A stretch of DNA of 64,000 bases from Streptomyces zhaozhouensis (GTDB lineage Bacteria; Actinomycetota; Actinomycetes; Streptomycetales; Streptomycetaceae). A program made the position numbers and the translations under genes. The notes under the pieces were generated by a model. It was not told where the DNA came from, searched no databases, and was given only the letters and a program-made list of their open reading frames with translations. The stretch covers positions 1 through 64,000 of the forward strand of contig NZ_OCNE01000027.1 in NCBI RefSeq assembly GCF_900230195.1, given 5' to 3'. This document shows positions 40,127 to 49,981 of the stretch, in pieces. The number at the start of each line of letters is the position of its first letter. Position 1 is the stretch's first letter.

Positions 40127-42106
40127 ATGTCCTCTTCCTCCTCCTTCGCCGCTTCCCTCCCGGCCGAGGCCGGCGCCCCCGCGGTGCTGGCCACCGGGCG
40201 GCCGGGCCGCGGCCTGGGCGCCGCCCGGGTCACGATCACCGGCGGCCTGCTGGCCCGTTGGCAGCGGCGCAACGCCACCGCGACGCTGCCGCACGCCCTC
40301 GCCGAGATCACCGCGGCCGGGAACCTGGACAACTTCCGCCGCGTGGCGGACGGAGACCGTTCACCGGGCGGCGAGGGCGCCTACCGGGGGCGTTACCCGT
40401 TCCTCGACACCGACGTCTACAAGACGCTGGAAGGGCTGGTCTACGAGCTCGCCAGGGGCTCGACCGGGCCCGAGGCGCGGGAGTTCTGGGAGGAGAGCGT
40501 CGCGCTGATCGAGGCGGCCCAGGCCCCGGACGGCTATCTCGGGACCTACCACCAGAGCCCCGACACCCCCAAGTCGCCCTGGGAGGACCTGGCCTGGGGA
40601 CACGAGCTGTACAACCTCGGCCATCTGACGCAGGCGGCCGTCGCCGCCGCGCGACAGCTGGGGGACCGGCGGCTGCTGGACGCCGCCCGCCGCTTCGCCG
40701 ACCTGGCGGTCGCCCGCTACGGCCCCGACGGCGAGCCGCTCTACTGCGGCCACCCCGAGGTCGAGACGGCGCTCGTCGAGCTCTACCGGGAGACCGGCGA
40801 ACGCGCCTACCTCGACCAGGCGCGGCTCTTCGTCGACCGCAGGGGGGCGGGCCGGCTGCGGCACAGCGTCTTCCCGCCGTCGTACTTCCAGGACGAGGTG
40901 CCGCTGCGCGAGCTGCCCTCGCTCACCGGCCACGCCGTGCGCATGGTCTACCTGGCCGCCGGCGCCACCGACCTGTGCCTGCACGACGAGGACCCCGCGC
41001 TGCTGACGCACCTGGAGGCGCTGTGGGACGACATGGTCGCCACCAAGCTGTACCTGACGGGCGGCCTCGGCAGCCGCCACTCCGACGAGGCGATCGGCGA
41101 CCGCTACGAACTGCCCGCCGAACGCGCCTACGCCGAGACCTGCGCCGCCATCGGCACCATGCAGTGGGGCTGGCGGCTCTTCCTCGCCACCGGCAGGGCC
41201 GACGTGCTCGACGTGGTGGAGCGGGTGCTGTACAACGCGTTCGCCGTCGGCACCTCGCTGGACGGACGCGCCTTCTTCTACGACAACCCGCTCCAGCGCC
41301 GCCCCGACCACGAGCAGCGCAGCGGCGCCGAGACCGGGGGAGACCCGCTGCGCCGCGCCTGGTTCGGCTGCCCGTGCTGCCCGCCGAACATCGTGCGCTG
41401 GGTCGCGCAGCTCCAGGACCACCTCGCGGTCACCTCCGACGACGCGCTGACACTGGCGCTCTACGCCGACGCCGAAATCCGGGGCGTCCCGCTGGACGTC
41501 ACCGTGCGCACCGACTATCCGTGGGACGGCCGGGTCACGGTCACCGTCGACCGCGCGGTCGACGGTGAGTCGACGCTGGTGCTGCGGGTGCCGGACTGGG
41601 CGGCGGGCGCGGTGCTCACCGGCGCCGACGGGGAACCGGTCGCCGCCGCGCCGGGCTGGCTGCGGCTGAGCCGGCGCTGGTCGGCGGGCGACCGGGTGGT
41701 GCTCGAACTCCCGCAGCGCGTCCGGGCGGTCGCGGCGCACCCGCACAACGACGCGGCGCGTGGCACGTTGGCGCTGCTGCGCGGCCCGCTCGTGTACTGC
41801 GTGGAGCAGCAGGACTCCCCGGCGCCCGTCGACGACCTGCTGCTGACGGCGGACGACGCGCCGGCGGCGCGGGTCGAACGCGACGGGTCGACGTGGGGGG
41901 AGCCGGCCGTCACGCTGGCCGCCGAGCTGGCGGTCGCTCCGGCGGCGCCGCCGGAGCCGTACCCGGAGGTGCCGGTGGCGGCGGCCGTGCCGCCGGCCGC
42001 TCCGCCGGCCGGCGGGGGACGGCGCGTGCCGGTGCGGCTGGTGCCCTACTTCCTGTGGGGCAACCGCGACCCCGGCGCCATGCGCGTGTGGCTGCGCCGC
42101 TTCTGA
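40127..42106 (+). CDS. GH127 beta-L-arabinofuranosidase
   Basis: A 659-residue GH127 enzyme, almost the length of Bifidobacterium longum HypBA1 (658). The zinc site of HypBA1 (Glu338, Cys340, Cys417, Cys418) is matched by Glu337 and Cys339 in YAETCA and Cys417, Cys418 in GCPCCPPN. The HypBA1 acid/base Glu322 corresponds to Glu321 in SRHSDEAIGDRYELP. HypBA1 removes L-arabinofuranose from hydroxyproline-linked oligosaccharides of plant extensins. No signal peptide, so it acts on imported glycans or glycopeptides. First gene of the same-strand hydroxyproline cluster. ATG 40127 is preceded by only a weak site; GTG 40124 is possible. Confidence 0.93.
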   Translation: MSSSSSFAASLPAEAGAPAVLATGRPGRGLGAARVTITGGLLARWQRRNATATLPHALAEITAAGNLDNFRRVADGDRSPGGEGAYRGRYPFLDTDVYKTLEGLVYELARGSTGPEAREFWEESVALIEAAQAPDGYLGTYHQSPDTPKSPWEDLAWGHELYNLGHLTQAAVAAARQLGDRRLLDAARRFADLAVARYGPDGEPLYCGHPEVETALVELYRETGERAYLDQARLFVDRRGAGRLRHSVFPPSYFQDEVPLRELPSLTGHAVRMVYLAAGATDLCLHDEDPALLTHLEALWDDMVATKLYLTGGLGSRHSDEAIGDRYELPAERAYAETCAAIGTMQWGWRLFLATGRADVLDVVERVLYNAFAVGTSLDGRAFFYDNPLQRRPDHEQRSGAETGGDPLRRAWFGCPCCPPNIVRWVAQLQDHLAVTSDDALTLALYADAEIRGVPLDVTVRTDYPWDGRVTVTVDRAVDGESTLVLRVPDWAAGAVLTGADGEPVAAAPGWLRLSRRWSAGDRVVLELPQRVRAVAAHPHNDAARGTLALLRGPLVYCVEQQDSPAPVDDLLLTADDAPAARVERDGSTWGEPAVTLAAELAVAPAAPPEPYPEVPVAAAVPPAAPPAGGGRRVPVRLVPYFLWGNRDPGAMRVWLRRF

Positions 42107-42270
42107 GGCGGGCCGCAGTCGACCACCCACCTTGTCCGTTCCGTTTCGTTGTCGTCCTCTCCCCGTCCCGTACGCGGCGCGCAGTTCCCCGCGCCCCGTC
42201 AGGCCGTCGCCGGCTGACCACTCAGCCACCCCCACGACCGTTGTCGCCCCTCCATCCCCAAGGAGTCCCG

Positions 42271-43992
42271 TTGAGAAGGTCATCCCTCGTGAGGGCCGGC
42301 GCGCTCGCCGCCGTGGCCGCCCTCGCGCTCAGTGCCTGTTCCGGCGGCGGCCCCGACGGCGGGGGCGGCCCCGGCGGCGGGGAGGTGTCGTACGCCGACA
42401 CCCCGGCCACCGGCGGCACCGTCACCCTGCTCCAGAACGCCGACTTCTCCTACCTCGACCCGGCCCGCGGCTTCGACGGCGGCGTCAACAACTTCTACCG
42501 GCTGGTCTACCGCACGCTGACCACCTCCGCGCCGGGCGACTCCGACGATCCGTCGGCCGTCGTGCCGGACCTGGCGACCGATCTGGGGACGCCGTCGGAG
42601 GACGGGCTGAGCTGGACGTTCACGCTGAAGGAAGGCATCACCTTCGAGGACGGGCAGCCGATCACCTCGGCCGACGTGAGGTTCGGCGTCTCCCGCTCCT
42701 GGGACCCGGAGCTGGGGATCGGCAGCCCCTGGGCGCGGCAGGTCATCGACGCGCCGGAGGACTACGAGGGGCCCTACCGCTCGGGTCCGCTGGAGACCAT
42801 CGAGACGCCGGACGAGCGGACCGTGGTCTTTCATCTCAAGGAGCCGTTCCCCGAGTTCGGTTCGCTGGTCGCCCAGCCCAACTTCGTCCCGTTCCCCGAG
42901 GGTTCCGGCGCGGGTGACGAGTTCGTCGGCGACATCATCGCCTCCGGCCCCTACACGCTGGACTCCTACACCCCGGGCAGCTCCATCGAGCTGGTGCGCA
43001 ACGAGGCGTGGGACCCGGAGACCGACGACGTGCGGCCGGCCTACCCGGACCGCTGGAACATCGTGATCGGCCTGGACCCGGCCACCATCGACGAGCGGCT
43101 GCTCGCCGGGCAGGGCGCGGACGTCAACGCGTTCGGGCTCACCATCCAGCCGGCCACGCTGCCGCGGGTGCAGACCCCGCAGTTGGAGCGGCGGCTGCTG
43201 GAGCTGCCCAGCGTCTGCCTGACCTACATGGGGATGAACACCACCAAGGAGCCGTTCGACGACGTGCGGGTGCGGCAGGCCGTCAACCTGGCGGTCGACA
43301 AGGCCGCGGTGCGGACCGCGAGCGGCGGCACCCAGCTGGCGGAGCTGGCCAGCACGATCCTGCCGCCGACCGTCGGCGGCCACCGCGACTACGACCTCTA
43401 CCCGAGCGAGGGGGACGCCGGCGACGTCGAGGCGGCGCGTGCGCTGCTGGAGGAGGCCGGCGTCGGCGACGGCTTCACGATGACGCTGGACATCAGGTCC
43501 CAGCCGAAGATGCAGGCGCAGGCGGAGGCGATCCAGCAGGCGCTCCAGAAGATCGGTGTCACCGTCGAGTTGAACGTCATCGACGTCTCCAGCTACTACG
43601 AGACGATCGGCACCACCGCGCTCCAGCACGACGCGGCGATCACCGGCTGGTGCCCGGACTGGGCGTCCTCGGCGTCCACGTTCCTGCCGCCGCTCTTCGA
43701 CGGCCGCACCATCACCGAGGTGGGCAACTCCAACCTGGCGCAGATCGACGACGAGGGGATCAACGCCCGGATCGACGAGATACGCGCCATGACCGACCTG
43801 GCGGCTGCCAACGAGCAGTGGGGTCAACTCGACGAGGAGATCATGGAGTTGGCGCCGGTGGTGCCGCTGGTCTTCGAGTCCTCGCTGGCGCTGCCCGGGG
43901 AGAACCTGACCGGCCTGCACTCCTCGCCCGGCGCGGCGAGCGGCGGCATCGACCTGGTGCTGGTCGGGCTGCGGGACCCCGAGCGGGGCTGA
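42271..43992 (+). CDS. Peptide-binding lipoprotein of ABC transporter (DppA/OppA type)
   Basis: A 573-residue family-5 solute-binding protein. Signal peptide with lipobox LSAC (Cys23) and a Gly-rich linker. Typical SBP_bac_5 segments follow: VTLLQNADFSYLDPARGFDG, FTLKEGITFEDGQPITSADV, YMGMNTTKEPFDDVRVRQAV and NLAVDKAAV. It binds oligopeptides, here probably hydroxyproline-rich peptides. The start is unusual: TTG at 42271, five bases after AAGGAG and giving an ideal signal peptide; no ATG or GTG fits as well. Confidence 0.92.
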   Translation: MRRSSLVRAGALAAVAALALSACSGGGPDGGGGPGGGEVSYADTPATGGTVTLLQNADFSYLDPARGFDGGVNNFYRLVYRTLTTSAPGDSDDPSAVVPDLATDLGTPSEDGLSWTFTLKEGITFEDGQPITSADVRFGVSRSWDPELGIGSPWARQVIDAPEDYEGPYRSGPLETIETPDERTVVFHLKEPFPEFGSLVAQPNFVPFPEGSGAGDEFVGDIIASGPYTLDSYTPGSSIELVRNEAWDPETDDVRPAYPDRWNIVIGLDPATIDERLLAGQGADVNAFGLTIQPATLPRVQTPQLERRLLELPSVCLTYMGMNTTKEPFDDVRVRQAVNLAVDKAAVRTASGGTQLAELASTILPPTVGGHRDYDLYPSEGDAGDVEAARALLEEAGVGDGFTMTLDIRSQPKMQAQAEAIQQALQKIGVTVELNVIDVSSYYETIGTTALQHDAAITGWCPDWASSASTFLPPLFDGRTITEVGNSNLAQIDDEGINARIDEIRAMTDLAAANEQWGQLDEEIMELAPVVPLVFESSLALPGENLTGLHSSPGAASGGIDLVLVGLRDPERG

Positions 43993-43996
43993 GACC

Positions 43997-44950
43997 GTGA
44001 CGACCATCCCGACGGAGGCCCTGGCCAGGGAGGAGGGCGCGCCGTCCGCGACGGACGGCGCGCCGCCGCCCGGCCGGGTCTGGCGCGCGCTGCTGACCGA
44101 CAGGGGCGCCGCGCTCAGCGCGGCCTACATCCTGCTGATCGTGCTGATGGCGCTCTTCGCGCCGCTGATCGTGAAGGTCAGCGGCTGGGGCCCCTACGAG
44201 TTCGACCAGACGGCCATCGACCCCGACCTCGCCGGCACGCCGATCGGCGGCTGGGGCGGGGCGGGCGGCGAGCACTGGTTCGGCGTCGAGCCGGGCAACG
44301 GGCGCGACATCTTCGCGCGGATCGTCTACGGCGCCCGCGCCTCGATGCTGATCGCGATCAGCGCGACGGTGCTGACGACGCTGCTCGGGGTGGTCTTCGG
44401 GCTGCTCGCCGGCTTCTTCGGCGGCCGGGTCGACTGGGTGATCTCGCGGGTCATGGACTTCCTGATGGCGTTCCCCGCGCTGATCTTCATGATCGCCATC
44501 CTGTCGGCGCTGCCGGCGGGCAACCGGGCCACGCTGCTGGTCGTGGTGATCTCCCTCTTCGGCTGGCCCTATCTGGCGCGGGTGGTGCGCGGGCAGACGA
44601 TGACGCTGGCGCAACGGGAGTTCGTCGAGGCGGCCAGGGCGTCGGGCGCGAGCCGGACGGCGATCGTCTTCCGCGAGATCCTGCCCAACCTGCGCTCCAC
44701 CATCATCGTGCTGACCACGCTGGCCGTGCCCGGCTACATCGGCACCGAGGCCGGGCTGTCGTTCCTCGGCGTGGGCGTGGTGCCGCCGACGCCGTCGTGG
44801 GGGCAGATGATCGCCTCCTCGGTCAACTGGTACTCGGTGGTGCCGACCTACTTCGCGATCCCGGGCGTCTTCCTCTTCCTGCTGGTGCTCTCGTTCACCG
44901 TGCTCGGCGACCGGCTGCGCGCGGTCCTGGACCGGGAGGGGGCGCGCTGA
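43997..44950 (+). CDS. Peptide ABC transporter permease (DppC type)
   Basis: A 317-residue permease. N-terminal cytoplasmic tail then six helices, with an extracytoplasmic insert after the first (about 62-104). EAA loop: FVEAARASGASRTAIVFREI then LPNLRSTIIVL. C-terminal GTEAGLSFLGVGVVPPTPSW is characteristic of DppC/OppC. The GTG start at 43997 is four bases after the binding-protein stop, and its stop overlaps the next ATG (TGATG). Confidence 0.93.
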   Translation: MTTIPTEALAREEGAPSATDGAPPPGRVWRALLTDRGAALSAAYILLIVLMALFAPLIVKVSGWGPYEFDQTAIDPDLAGTPIGGWGGAGGEHWFGVEPGNGRDIFARIVYGARASMLIAISATVLTTLLGVVFGLLAGFFGGRVDWVISRVMDFLMAFPALIFMIAILSALPAGNRATLLVVVISLFGWPYLARVVRGQTMTLAQREFVEAARASGASRTAIVFREILPNLRSTIIVLTTLAVPGYIGTEAGLSFLGVGVVPPTPSWGQMIASSVNWYSVVPTYFAIPGVFLFLLVLSFTVLGDRLRAVLDREGAR

Positions 44951-45945
44951 TGGCCAGGTTCCTGGTGTCCCGGCTGGCCGGGGTGGTCCTCATCCTGCTG
45001 CTGGTCTGCCTCTTCACCTTCGGCGTGTTCTTCGTGCTGTCGCCCGATCCCGCGGTGCAGATCTGCGGCAAGAACTGCACCCCCGAGCTGATCGAACGCA
45101 TCCGCGACAACCTGGGGTTGGACGAGCCGCTGCTGACGCAGTTCCTGACGTTCGTCAGCGGGCTGTTCGCCGGCCGCACCTACGGGGTCGGGGAGTCGGC
45201 GACGCACTGCGCGGCGCCGTGCCTGGGCTACTCGTTCCAGTCCAGCCAGCCGGTGTGGGAGATGATCACCGACCGGCTGCCGGTCTCCGTGACGGTCGCC
45301 GTCGGCGCCGCCGTGCTGTGGCTGCTGGTCGGCGTGGTCGGCGGTCTGGTCGGCGCGCTGAAGCGCGGCACCTGGTGGGACCGGAGCGCGATGGTCGTGG
45401 CGCTGGCCGGCATCTCGATCCCCAACTACGTCTTCGCGCTGCTGCTCCAGTACGTGCTGGTCGTGGAGCTGGAGTGGCTGCCGTTCCCGCAGGCGGTGCC
45501 GTTCTCCGAGGACCCGACGCGCTGGTTTCAGAACTACCTGATGCCGTGGATCGTGTTGGCCTTCGCCTACGCGTCGGTGTACGCGAGGCTCACCAGGGCC
45601 AACGTCATCGACACCCTGGAGGAGAACTACGTGCGCACCGCGCGTGCCAAGGGACTCCCCGGCCGGCTGGTGATCCGCCGCCACGCGCTGCGGCCGGCGC
45701 TGACGCCCGTCGTCACCATCTTCGGGATGGACTTCGCGGGTCTGCTCGGCGGGGCGCTGATCACCGAGACCGTCTTCGGGCTCAACGGCGTCGGCAAGAT
45801 GACGGCCGACTCCATCGCCCGCAACGACCAGCCGGTGATCATGGGCGTGACGCTGCTGGCGGCGGCGTTCGTCGTGGTGGGCAACGTGGTCGTGGACCTC
45901 GTCTACACGGCCCTGGACCCGAGAGTGCGGGTGAGGTCGGCATGA
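44950..45945 (+). CDS. Peptide ABC transporter permease (DppB type)
   Basis: A 331-residue permease with six helices. It opens MARFLVSRLAGVVLILLLVC; the DppB-type external segment includes LIERIRDNLGLDEPLLTQFL. The EAA loop is YVRTARAKGLPGRLVIRRHA, and GLLGGALITETVFGLNGVGK is near the C-terminus. A Cys-rich patch (CGKNC, HCAAPC) outside the membrane is uncommon. The order C then B is reversed from the usual B-C. Overlaps both neighbours by 1-4 bases. Confidence 0.93.
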   Translation: MARFLVSRLAGVVLILLLVCLFTFGVFFVLSPDPAVQICGKNCTPELIERIRDNLGLDEPLLTQFLTFVSGLFAGRTYGVGESATHCAAPCLGYSFQSSQPVWEMITDRLPVSVTVAVGAAVLWLLVGVVGGLVGALKRGTWWDRSAMVVALAGISIPNYVFALLLQYVLVVELEWLPFPQAVPFSEDPTRWFQNYLMPWIVLAFAYASVYARLTRANVIDTLEENYVRTARAKGLPGRLVIRRHALRPALTPVVTIFGMDFAGLLGGALITETVFGLNGVGKMTADSIARNDQPVIMGVTLLAAAFVVVGNVVVDLVYTALDPRVRVRSA

Positions 45946-46790
45946 GCGGGGCGACATCGGAACCACTGCTGCGCGTCGAGGAGTTGACCGTCACCTTCGA
46001 CGGGCCGCGCGGGGACGTCGACGTGGTGCGGGAGCTGAGCTTCGCCCTCGAACCGGGCGGCTCGCTCGGCATCGTCGGCGAGTCCGGCTCCGGCAAGTCG
46101 ATGACCAGCCTCGCCGTGCTGGGCCTGCTGCCGGCGGGCGCCCGCCGCACCGGCCGGATCTCGCTGTCCGGCCGCGAGCTGACCGCGCTCACCGAGCGGC
46201 AGCTGCGCCGGGTGCGCGGCGACCGGGTGGCGATGGTCTTCCAGGACCCGCTCTCCTCCCTCAACCCGTACTACACGGTGGGCGCCCAGATCGCCGAGGC
46301 GTACCGCGCCCACCGGCAGCGCGCCACCCGCCGCGAGGCGCGCCGGGTCGCGGTCGAGGCGATGGAACGGGTCCACATCGACGACGCCGCGCGCCGCGTC
46401 GACCACTACCCGCACCAGTTCTCGGGCGGGATGCGGCAGCGCGTGATGATCGCGATGGCGCTGTGCACCGAGCCCGACCTGCTGATCGCCGACGAGCCGA
46501 CCACCGCGCTCGACGTCACCGTGCAGGCGCAGATCCTGCGGCTGCTGACCGAGGTGCGGGCGGAGACCGGCGCCGGCCTGGTGCTGATCACGCACGACCT
46601 GGCGGTGGTCAGCGAGATGACGGACGAGGTGCTGGTGATGCGGCAGGGCGAGTGCGTGGAACGCGCCACCGCCGAACGGCTCTTCTCCGACCCGCGACAC
46701 CCCTACACCCGGGCGCTGCTGGACGCCGTGCCCCGGCTGGACGACGAGGTGGGCGAGCTGCGTTCCGTCGACGAGGGAGGCGCGCGATGA
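45942..46790 (+). CDS. Peptide ABC transporter ATPase (DppD type)
   Basis: A 282-residue ATP-binding subunit: Walker A GESGSGKS (46-53), Q-loop VFQDPLSSLNP, signature FSGGMRQRV, Walker B LLIADEPTTALDV, H-loop ITHD. It ends with HPYTRALLDAVPRL, the oligopeptide/dipeptide transporter ATPase C-terminal region. Pairs with the next gene as a heterodimer. Start ATG 45942 overlaps the permease stop (ATGA). Confidence 0.95.
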   Translation: MSGATSEPLLRVEELTVTFDGPRGDVDVVRELSFALEPGGSLGIVGESGSGKSMTSLAVLGLLPAGARRTGRISLSGRELTALTERQLRRVRGDRVAMVFQDPLSSLNPYYTVGAQIAEAYRAHRQRATRREARRVAVEAMERVHIDDAARRVDHYPHQFSGGMRQRVMIAMALCTEPDLLIADEPTTALDVTVQAQILRLLTEVRAETGAGLVLITHDLAVVSEMTDEVLVMRQGECVERATAERLFSDPRHPYTRALLDAVPRLDDEVGELRSVDEGGAR

Positions 46791-47698
46791 CCGGTGGGAC
46801 GACCGCGCGGGAGCCGGCCGGGGAGCCGCTGCTGCGGGCCAGCGGCCTGGTCAAGGAGTTCCGGGTGCCGGGGCGCGGCGGGCCGCTGCGCCGCCGCGAC
46901 GTGCTGCGCGCCGTCGACGACGTCGACCTGGAGGTGCGGGCCGGCGAGACGCTGGCGCTGGTCGGCGAGTCCGGGTCGGGCAAGTCGACGACCGCGCGGC
47001 TCGCCGCCCGGCTGCTCGACCCGACGGCCGGCACCGTCACCTGGGAGGGCGCGGACGTCACCCGGCTGACCGGCTCGGCGCTGCACCACTTCCGTTCCGG
47101 CGTGCAGGTCGTCTTCCAGGACCCGTTCTCCTCGCTCAACCCGCGCCACACCGTCGAGCGGATCGTCACCGCCCCGCTGCTCTACCAGCGGCGGCCGATC
47201 CCCGGCGGCGCCCGCGCCTTCACCCGCGGCCTGATGGAACGCGTCGGTCTCAACCCCGACCACAGCACGCGCCACCCGGCGCAGTTCTCCGGCGGTCAGG
47301 CGCAACGCATCGGCATCGCACGGGCGTTGGCCGTCGGGCCGCGCGTCGTGGTCTGCGACGAGGCGGTCTCCGCGCTGGACGTCTCGGTGCAGGCGCGGGT
47401 CATCAACCTGCTGCGCCGCCTCCAGCGCGAGGAGGGGCTCGGCTATCTCTTCATCGCCCACGACCTGGCGGTGGTGCGGCAGATCGCCGACCGCGTCGCC
47501 GTGCTGCACCACGGCAGGGTGGTGGAGAGCGGGGACCGCGACACGCTCTTCGCCGCGCCGCGCCACGAGTACACCCGCACCCTGCTGGCGGCCGTGCCCC
47601 GCATCCGCCCGGAGTGGGAGGCGGCCCGCAGGGCGCGGGCCGCGGAACGCGCCACCGGCGCCGGGCGGGAGACCGAACCGACGGAGGACACACGATGA
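46787..47698 (+). CDS. Peptide ABC transporter ATPase (DppF type)
   Basis: A 303-residue ATP-binding subunit: Walker A GESGSGKS (60-67), Q-loop VFQDPFSSLNP, signature FSGGQAQRI, Walker B VVVCDEAVSALDV, then HDLAVVRQIADRV. The DEAVSALD form of Walker B is common in DppF/OppF proteins. With the preceding genes it completes a five-subunit importer encoded without a break. Overlaps both neighbours by four bases. Confidence 0.95.
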   Translation: MTGGTTAREPAGEPLLRASGLVKEFRVPGRGGPLRRRDVLRAVDDVDLEVRAGETLALVGESGSGKSTTARLAARLLDPTAGTVTWEGADVTRLTGSALHHFRSGVQVVFQDPFSSLNPRHTVERIVTAPLLYQRRPIPGGARAFTRGLMERVGLNPDHSTRHPAQFSGGQAQRIGIARALAVGPRVVVCDEAVSALDVSVQARVINLLRRLQREEGLGYLFIAHDLAVVRQIADRVAVLHHGRVVESGDRDTLFAAPRHEYTRTLLAAVPRIRPEWEAARRARAAERATGAGRETEPTEDTR

Positions 47699-48996
47699 CC
47701 GAGCAGCACCGCGCCGCCGACGGCTACGCCCTGGGCGGGCTCTGGCTGCGTGAGCACACCGTGACCGTTCCGCTGGTGTGGGGGGCGCCCGACGGGCGGG
47801 AGCTGACCGTCTTCGCCCGCGAGGTGTGCGCGCCGGAACGCCGGGCCGAGGACCTGCCGCTGCTCCTCTTCCTCCAGGGCGGCCCCGGCGGCGCCTCGCC
47901 CCGCCCGCTGGACCGCTCCGGGTGGCTGGCCGAGGCCGTCGACCACTACCGGGTCGTCCTCCTCGACCAGCGCGGCACCGGCCGCAGCACCCCCGTCGAC
48001 GGCACGGTGATGGCCGCGCTCGGCTCCGGGGAGCGCGGCGCCGAGTATCTGGGGCACTTCCGGGCCGACGCCATCGTCGCCGATGCCGAACACCTGCGCC
48101 GCACCGTCTACGGCGGCCGGCGCTGGGCCACCCTCGGCCAGAGCTACGGCGGCTTCCTCACCCTCGCCTATCTCTCCCGCGCGCCCGAGGCGCTGACCGC
48201 CTGCTATGTCACCGGCGGCCTGCCGGGGCTGCCGCCGGACGCCGCCGAGGTCTACCGGCGCACCTACCCGAGGGTGGCGGCCAAGACCCGTGCGTTCTAC
48301 CGGAGTTACCCACAGGATGTGGAACGGGCCGCCGCCGTCGCAGACCGGCTCGCCGAGGGGGACGTGCGGCTGCCGGACGGCGACCAGCTCACCGTGCACC
48401 GCTTCCAGTCGCTCGGCCTCGACCTGGGGATGAAGCCAGGCGCCGAGCGGCTCCACTGGCTGCTTGAGGAGGCGTTCGCCGCGCCGGGACGGCTCTCCGA
48501 CTCGTTCCTCCAGCAGGTCCAGGTCCGCACCTCCGGCGTCGCCAACCCGCTCTTCTGGACGCTCCAGGAGACCATCTACGCCGACGACGCCTCGGGCCCC
48601 ACCGGCTGGGCCGCGCAGCGCGAACGCGAGCGCCGCCCCGCGTTCGCCCCCGACGCCCGCCCGCTGCTGTTCACCGGCGAGATGGCCTACCCCTGGATGG
48701 TGCGGGAGGTCCGCGCGCTGCGCCCGTTCGGACCCGCCGTCGAGGCGCTGGCGGCGCGCGCCGAATTCGGGCCGCTGTACGACGTCGAGCGGCTGGCCGC
48801 CAACGAGGTGCCGGTGGCCGCCGCGGTCTACTACGACGACATGTACGTCGACTCCGGCCTCCAGCTTGCCACCGCCGAGGCGCTCGGCAACGCCCAGGCG
48901 TGGGTCACCAACGAGTTCGAGCACGACGGCCTCGGCAGCGGCCGGGTGTTTACCAGGCTGCGCGAACTGGTCAGGGACCGGGGCGGCGAACGGTGA
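47695..48996 (+). CDS. Alpha/beta-hydrolase, S33 proline iminopeptidase-like
   Basis: A 433-residue S33-family peptidase: oxyanion loop QGGPGGASP (61-69), DQRGTGRSTP (91-100), nucleophile Ser150 in GQSYGG, cap domain, then YYDDMYVD (Asp) and NEFEHDGLG (His) near the C-terminus. S33 enzymes remove N-terminal Pro, and several act on Hyp. No signal peptide, so it would release Pro or hydroxyproline from imported peptides. Its position between the peptide importer and hydroxyproline catabolism supports this. ATG 47695 overlaps the ATPase stop. Confidence 0.88.
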   Translation: MTEQHRAADGYALGGLWLREHTVTVPLVWGAPDGRELTVFAREVCAPERRAEDLPLLLFLQGGPGGASPRPLDRSGWLAEAVDHYRVVLLDQRGTGRSTPVDGTVMAALGSGERGAEYLGHFRADAIVADAEHLRRTVYGGRRWATLGQSYGGFLTLAYLSRAPEALTACYVTGGLPGLPPDAAEVYRRTYPRVAAKTRAFYRSYPQDVERAAAVADRLAEGDVRLPDGDQLTVHRFQSLGLDLGMKPGAERLHWLLEEAFAAPGRLSDSFLQQVQVRTSGVANPLFWTLQETIYADDASGPTGWAAQRERERRPAFAPDARPLLFTGEMAYPWMVREVRALRPFGPAVEALAARAEFGPLYDVERLAANEVPVAAAVYYDDMYVDSGLQLATAEALGNAQAWVTNEFEHDGLGSGRVFTRLRELVRDRGGER

Positions 48997-49069
48997 ACCA
49001 CCCCCACGAAGCCTTCCTCCTCCGCCCGCGGGGATCGGACCCCGCACCCACCAACCCGATCGGAGAACG

Positions 49070-49981
49070 ATGAGTACCACCGCTTCGCGGCCGGCATGGC
49101 ACGGTGTGCACGTCGCCACCGCCCTGCCGTTCACCGACGACCGCGAGGTCGACCTCGACGCCTTCGCCGCCCATGTCGGCTTCCTCGCCGAGAACGGCTG
49201 CGACGGCGTCTGCCCCAACGGCTCCCTCGGCGAGTACCAGACCCTCACCGAGACGGAACGCGCCGCCGTGGTGGAGACCGCCGTCGCCGCCGCGCCCGAC
49301 GGGTTCGGCGTGATGCCGGGCGTCGCCGCCTACGGCGCGCGGGAGGCCGCCCGCTGGACCGAGCAGGCCGCGCGGGCCGGCGCCACCTCCGTGCTGCTGC
49401 TGCCGCCCAACACCTACCGCGCCGACGAGTCCGCCGTCGTCGAGCACTACCGCGAGGCGGCGGCCGTCGGCCTGCCCGTCGTCGCCTACAACAACCCGAT
49501 CGACACCAAGGTCGATCTCACCCCCGAGCTGCTCGCCCGGCTCGCCGACGAGCAACTGATCGTCGGGGTCAAGGAGTTCACCGGCGACGTGCGCCGCGCC
49601 TACCAGATCGCGGAGCTGGCGCCGGAGTTGGACCTGCTGGTCGGCGCCGACGACGTGCTGTTGGAGCTGGGCCTGGCCGGCGCCGTCGGCTGGATCGCCG
49701 GCTACCCCAACGCCCTGCCGAAGGCCACCGTCGAGCTGTACCGGCTGGCGACCTCGGGCGACCCGGCCGACATCGCCCGCGCCCTGCCCCTGTACCGGGA
49801 GCTGCACCCGCTGCTGCGCTGGGACTCCAAGACGGAGTTCGTGCAGTCCATCAAGCTGTCGATGGATGTCGCGGGCCTCCGCGGCGGCCCGTGCCGCCCG
49901 CCGCGTTCCCCGCTGCCGCCCGAGGTCGCCGCCCGCGTCGTGGCCGACACGGAGGCCGTGCTGGCGCTGGGGCACCGGTGA
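49070..49981 (+). CDS. DHDPS-family pyrroline-4-hydroxy-2-carboxylate deaminase candidate
   Basis: A 303-residue class I aldolase-fold protein. Schiff-base Lys168 in IVGVKEFTG, Tyr140 in VVAYNNP, and the substrate loop NGSLGEYQTL (50-59) where DHDPS has GTTGE. That change, and the adjacent hydroxyproline-epimerase-like and dehydrogenase genes, fit the deaminase of hydroxyproline catabolism, which converts 1-pyrroline-4-hydroxy-2-carboxylate to alpha-ketoglutarate semialdehyde and ammonia. Another keto-acid lyase activity cannot be excluded by sequence. Start ATG 49070 behind GGAGAA. Stop overlaps the epimerase GTG. Confidence 0.85.
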   Translation: MSTTASRPAWHGVHVATALPFTDDREVDLDAFAAHVGFLAENGCDGVCPNGSLGEYQTLTETERAAVVETAVAAAPDGFGVMPGVAAYGAREAARWTEQAARAGATSVLLLPPNTYRADESAVVEHYREAAAVGLPVVAYNNPIDTKVDLTPELLARLADEQLIVGVKEFTGDVRRAYQIAELAPELDLLVGADDVLLELGLAGAVGWIAGYPNALPKATVELYRLATSGDPADIARALPLYRELHPLLRWDSKTEFVQSIKLSMDVAGLRGGPCRPPRSPLPPEVAARVVADTEAVLALGHR

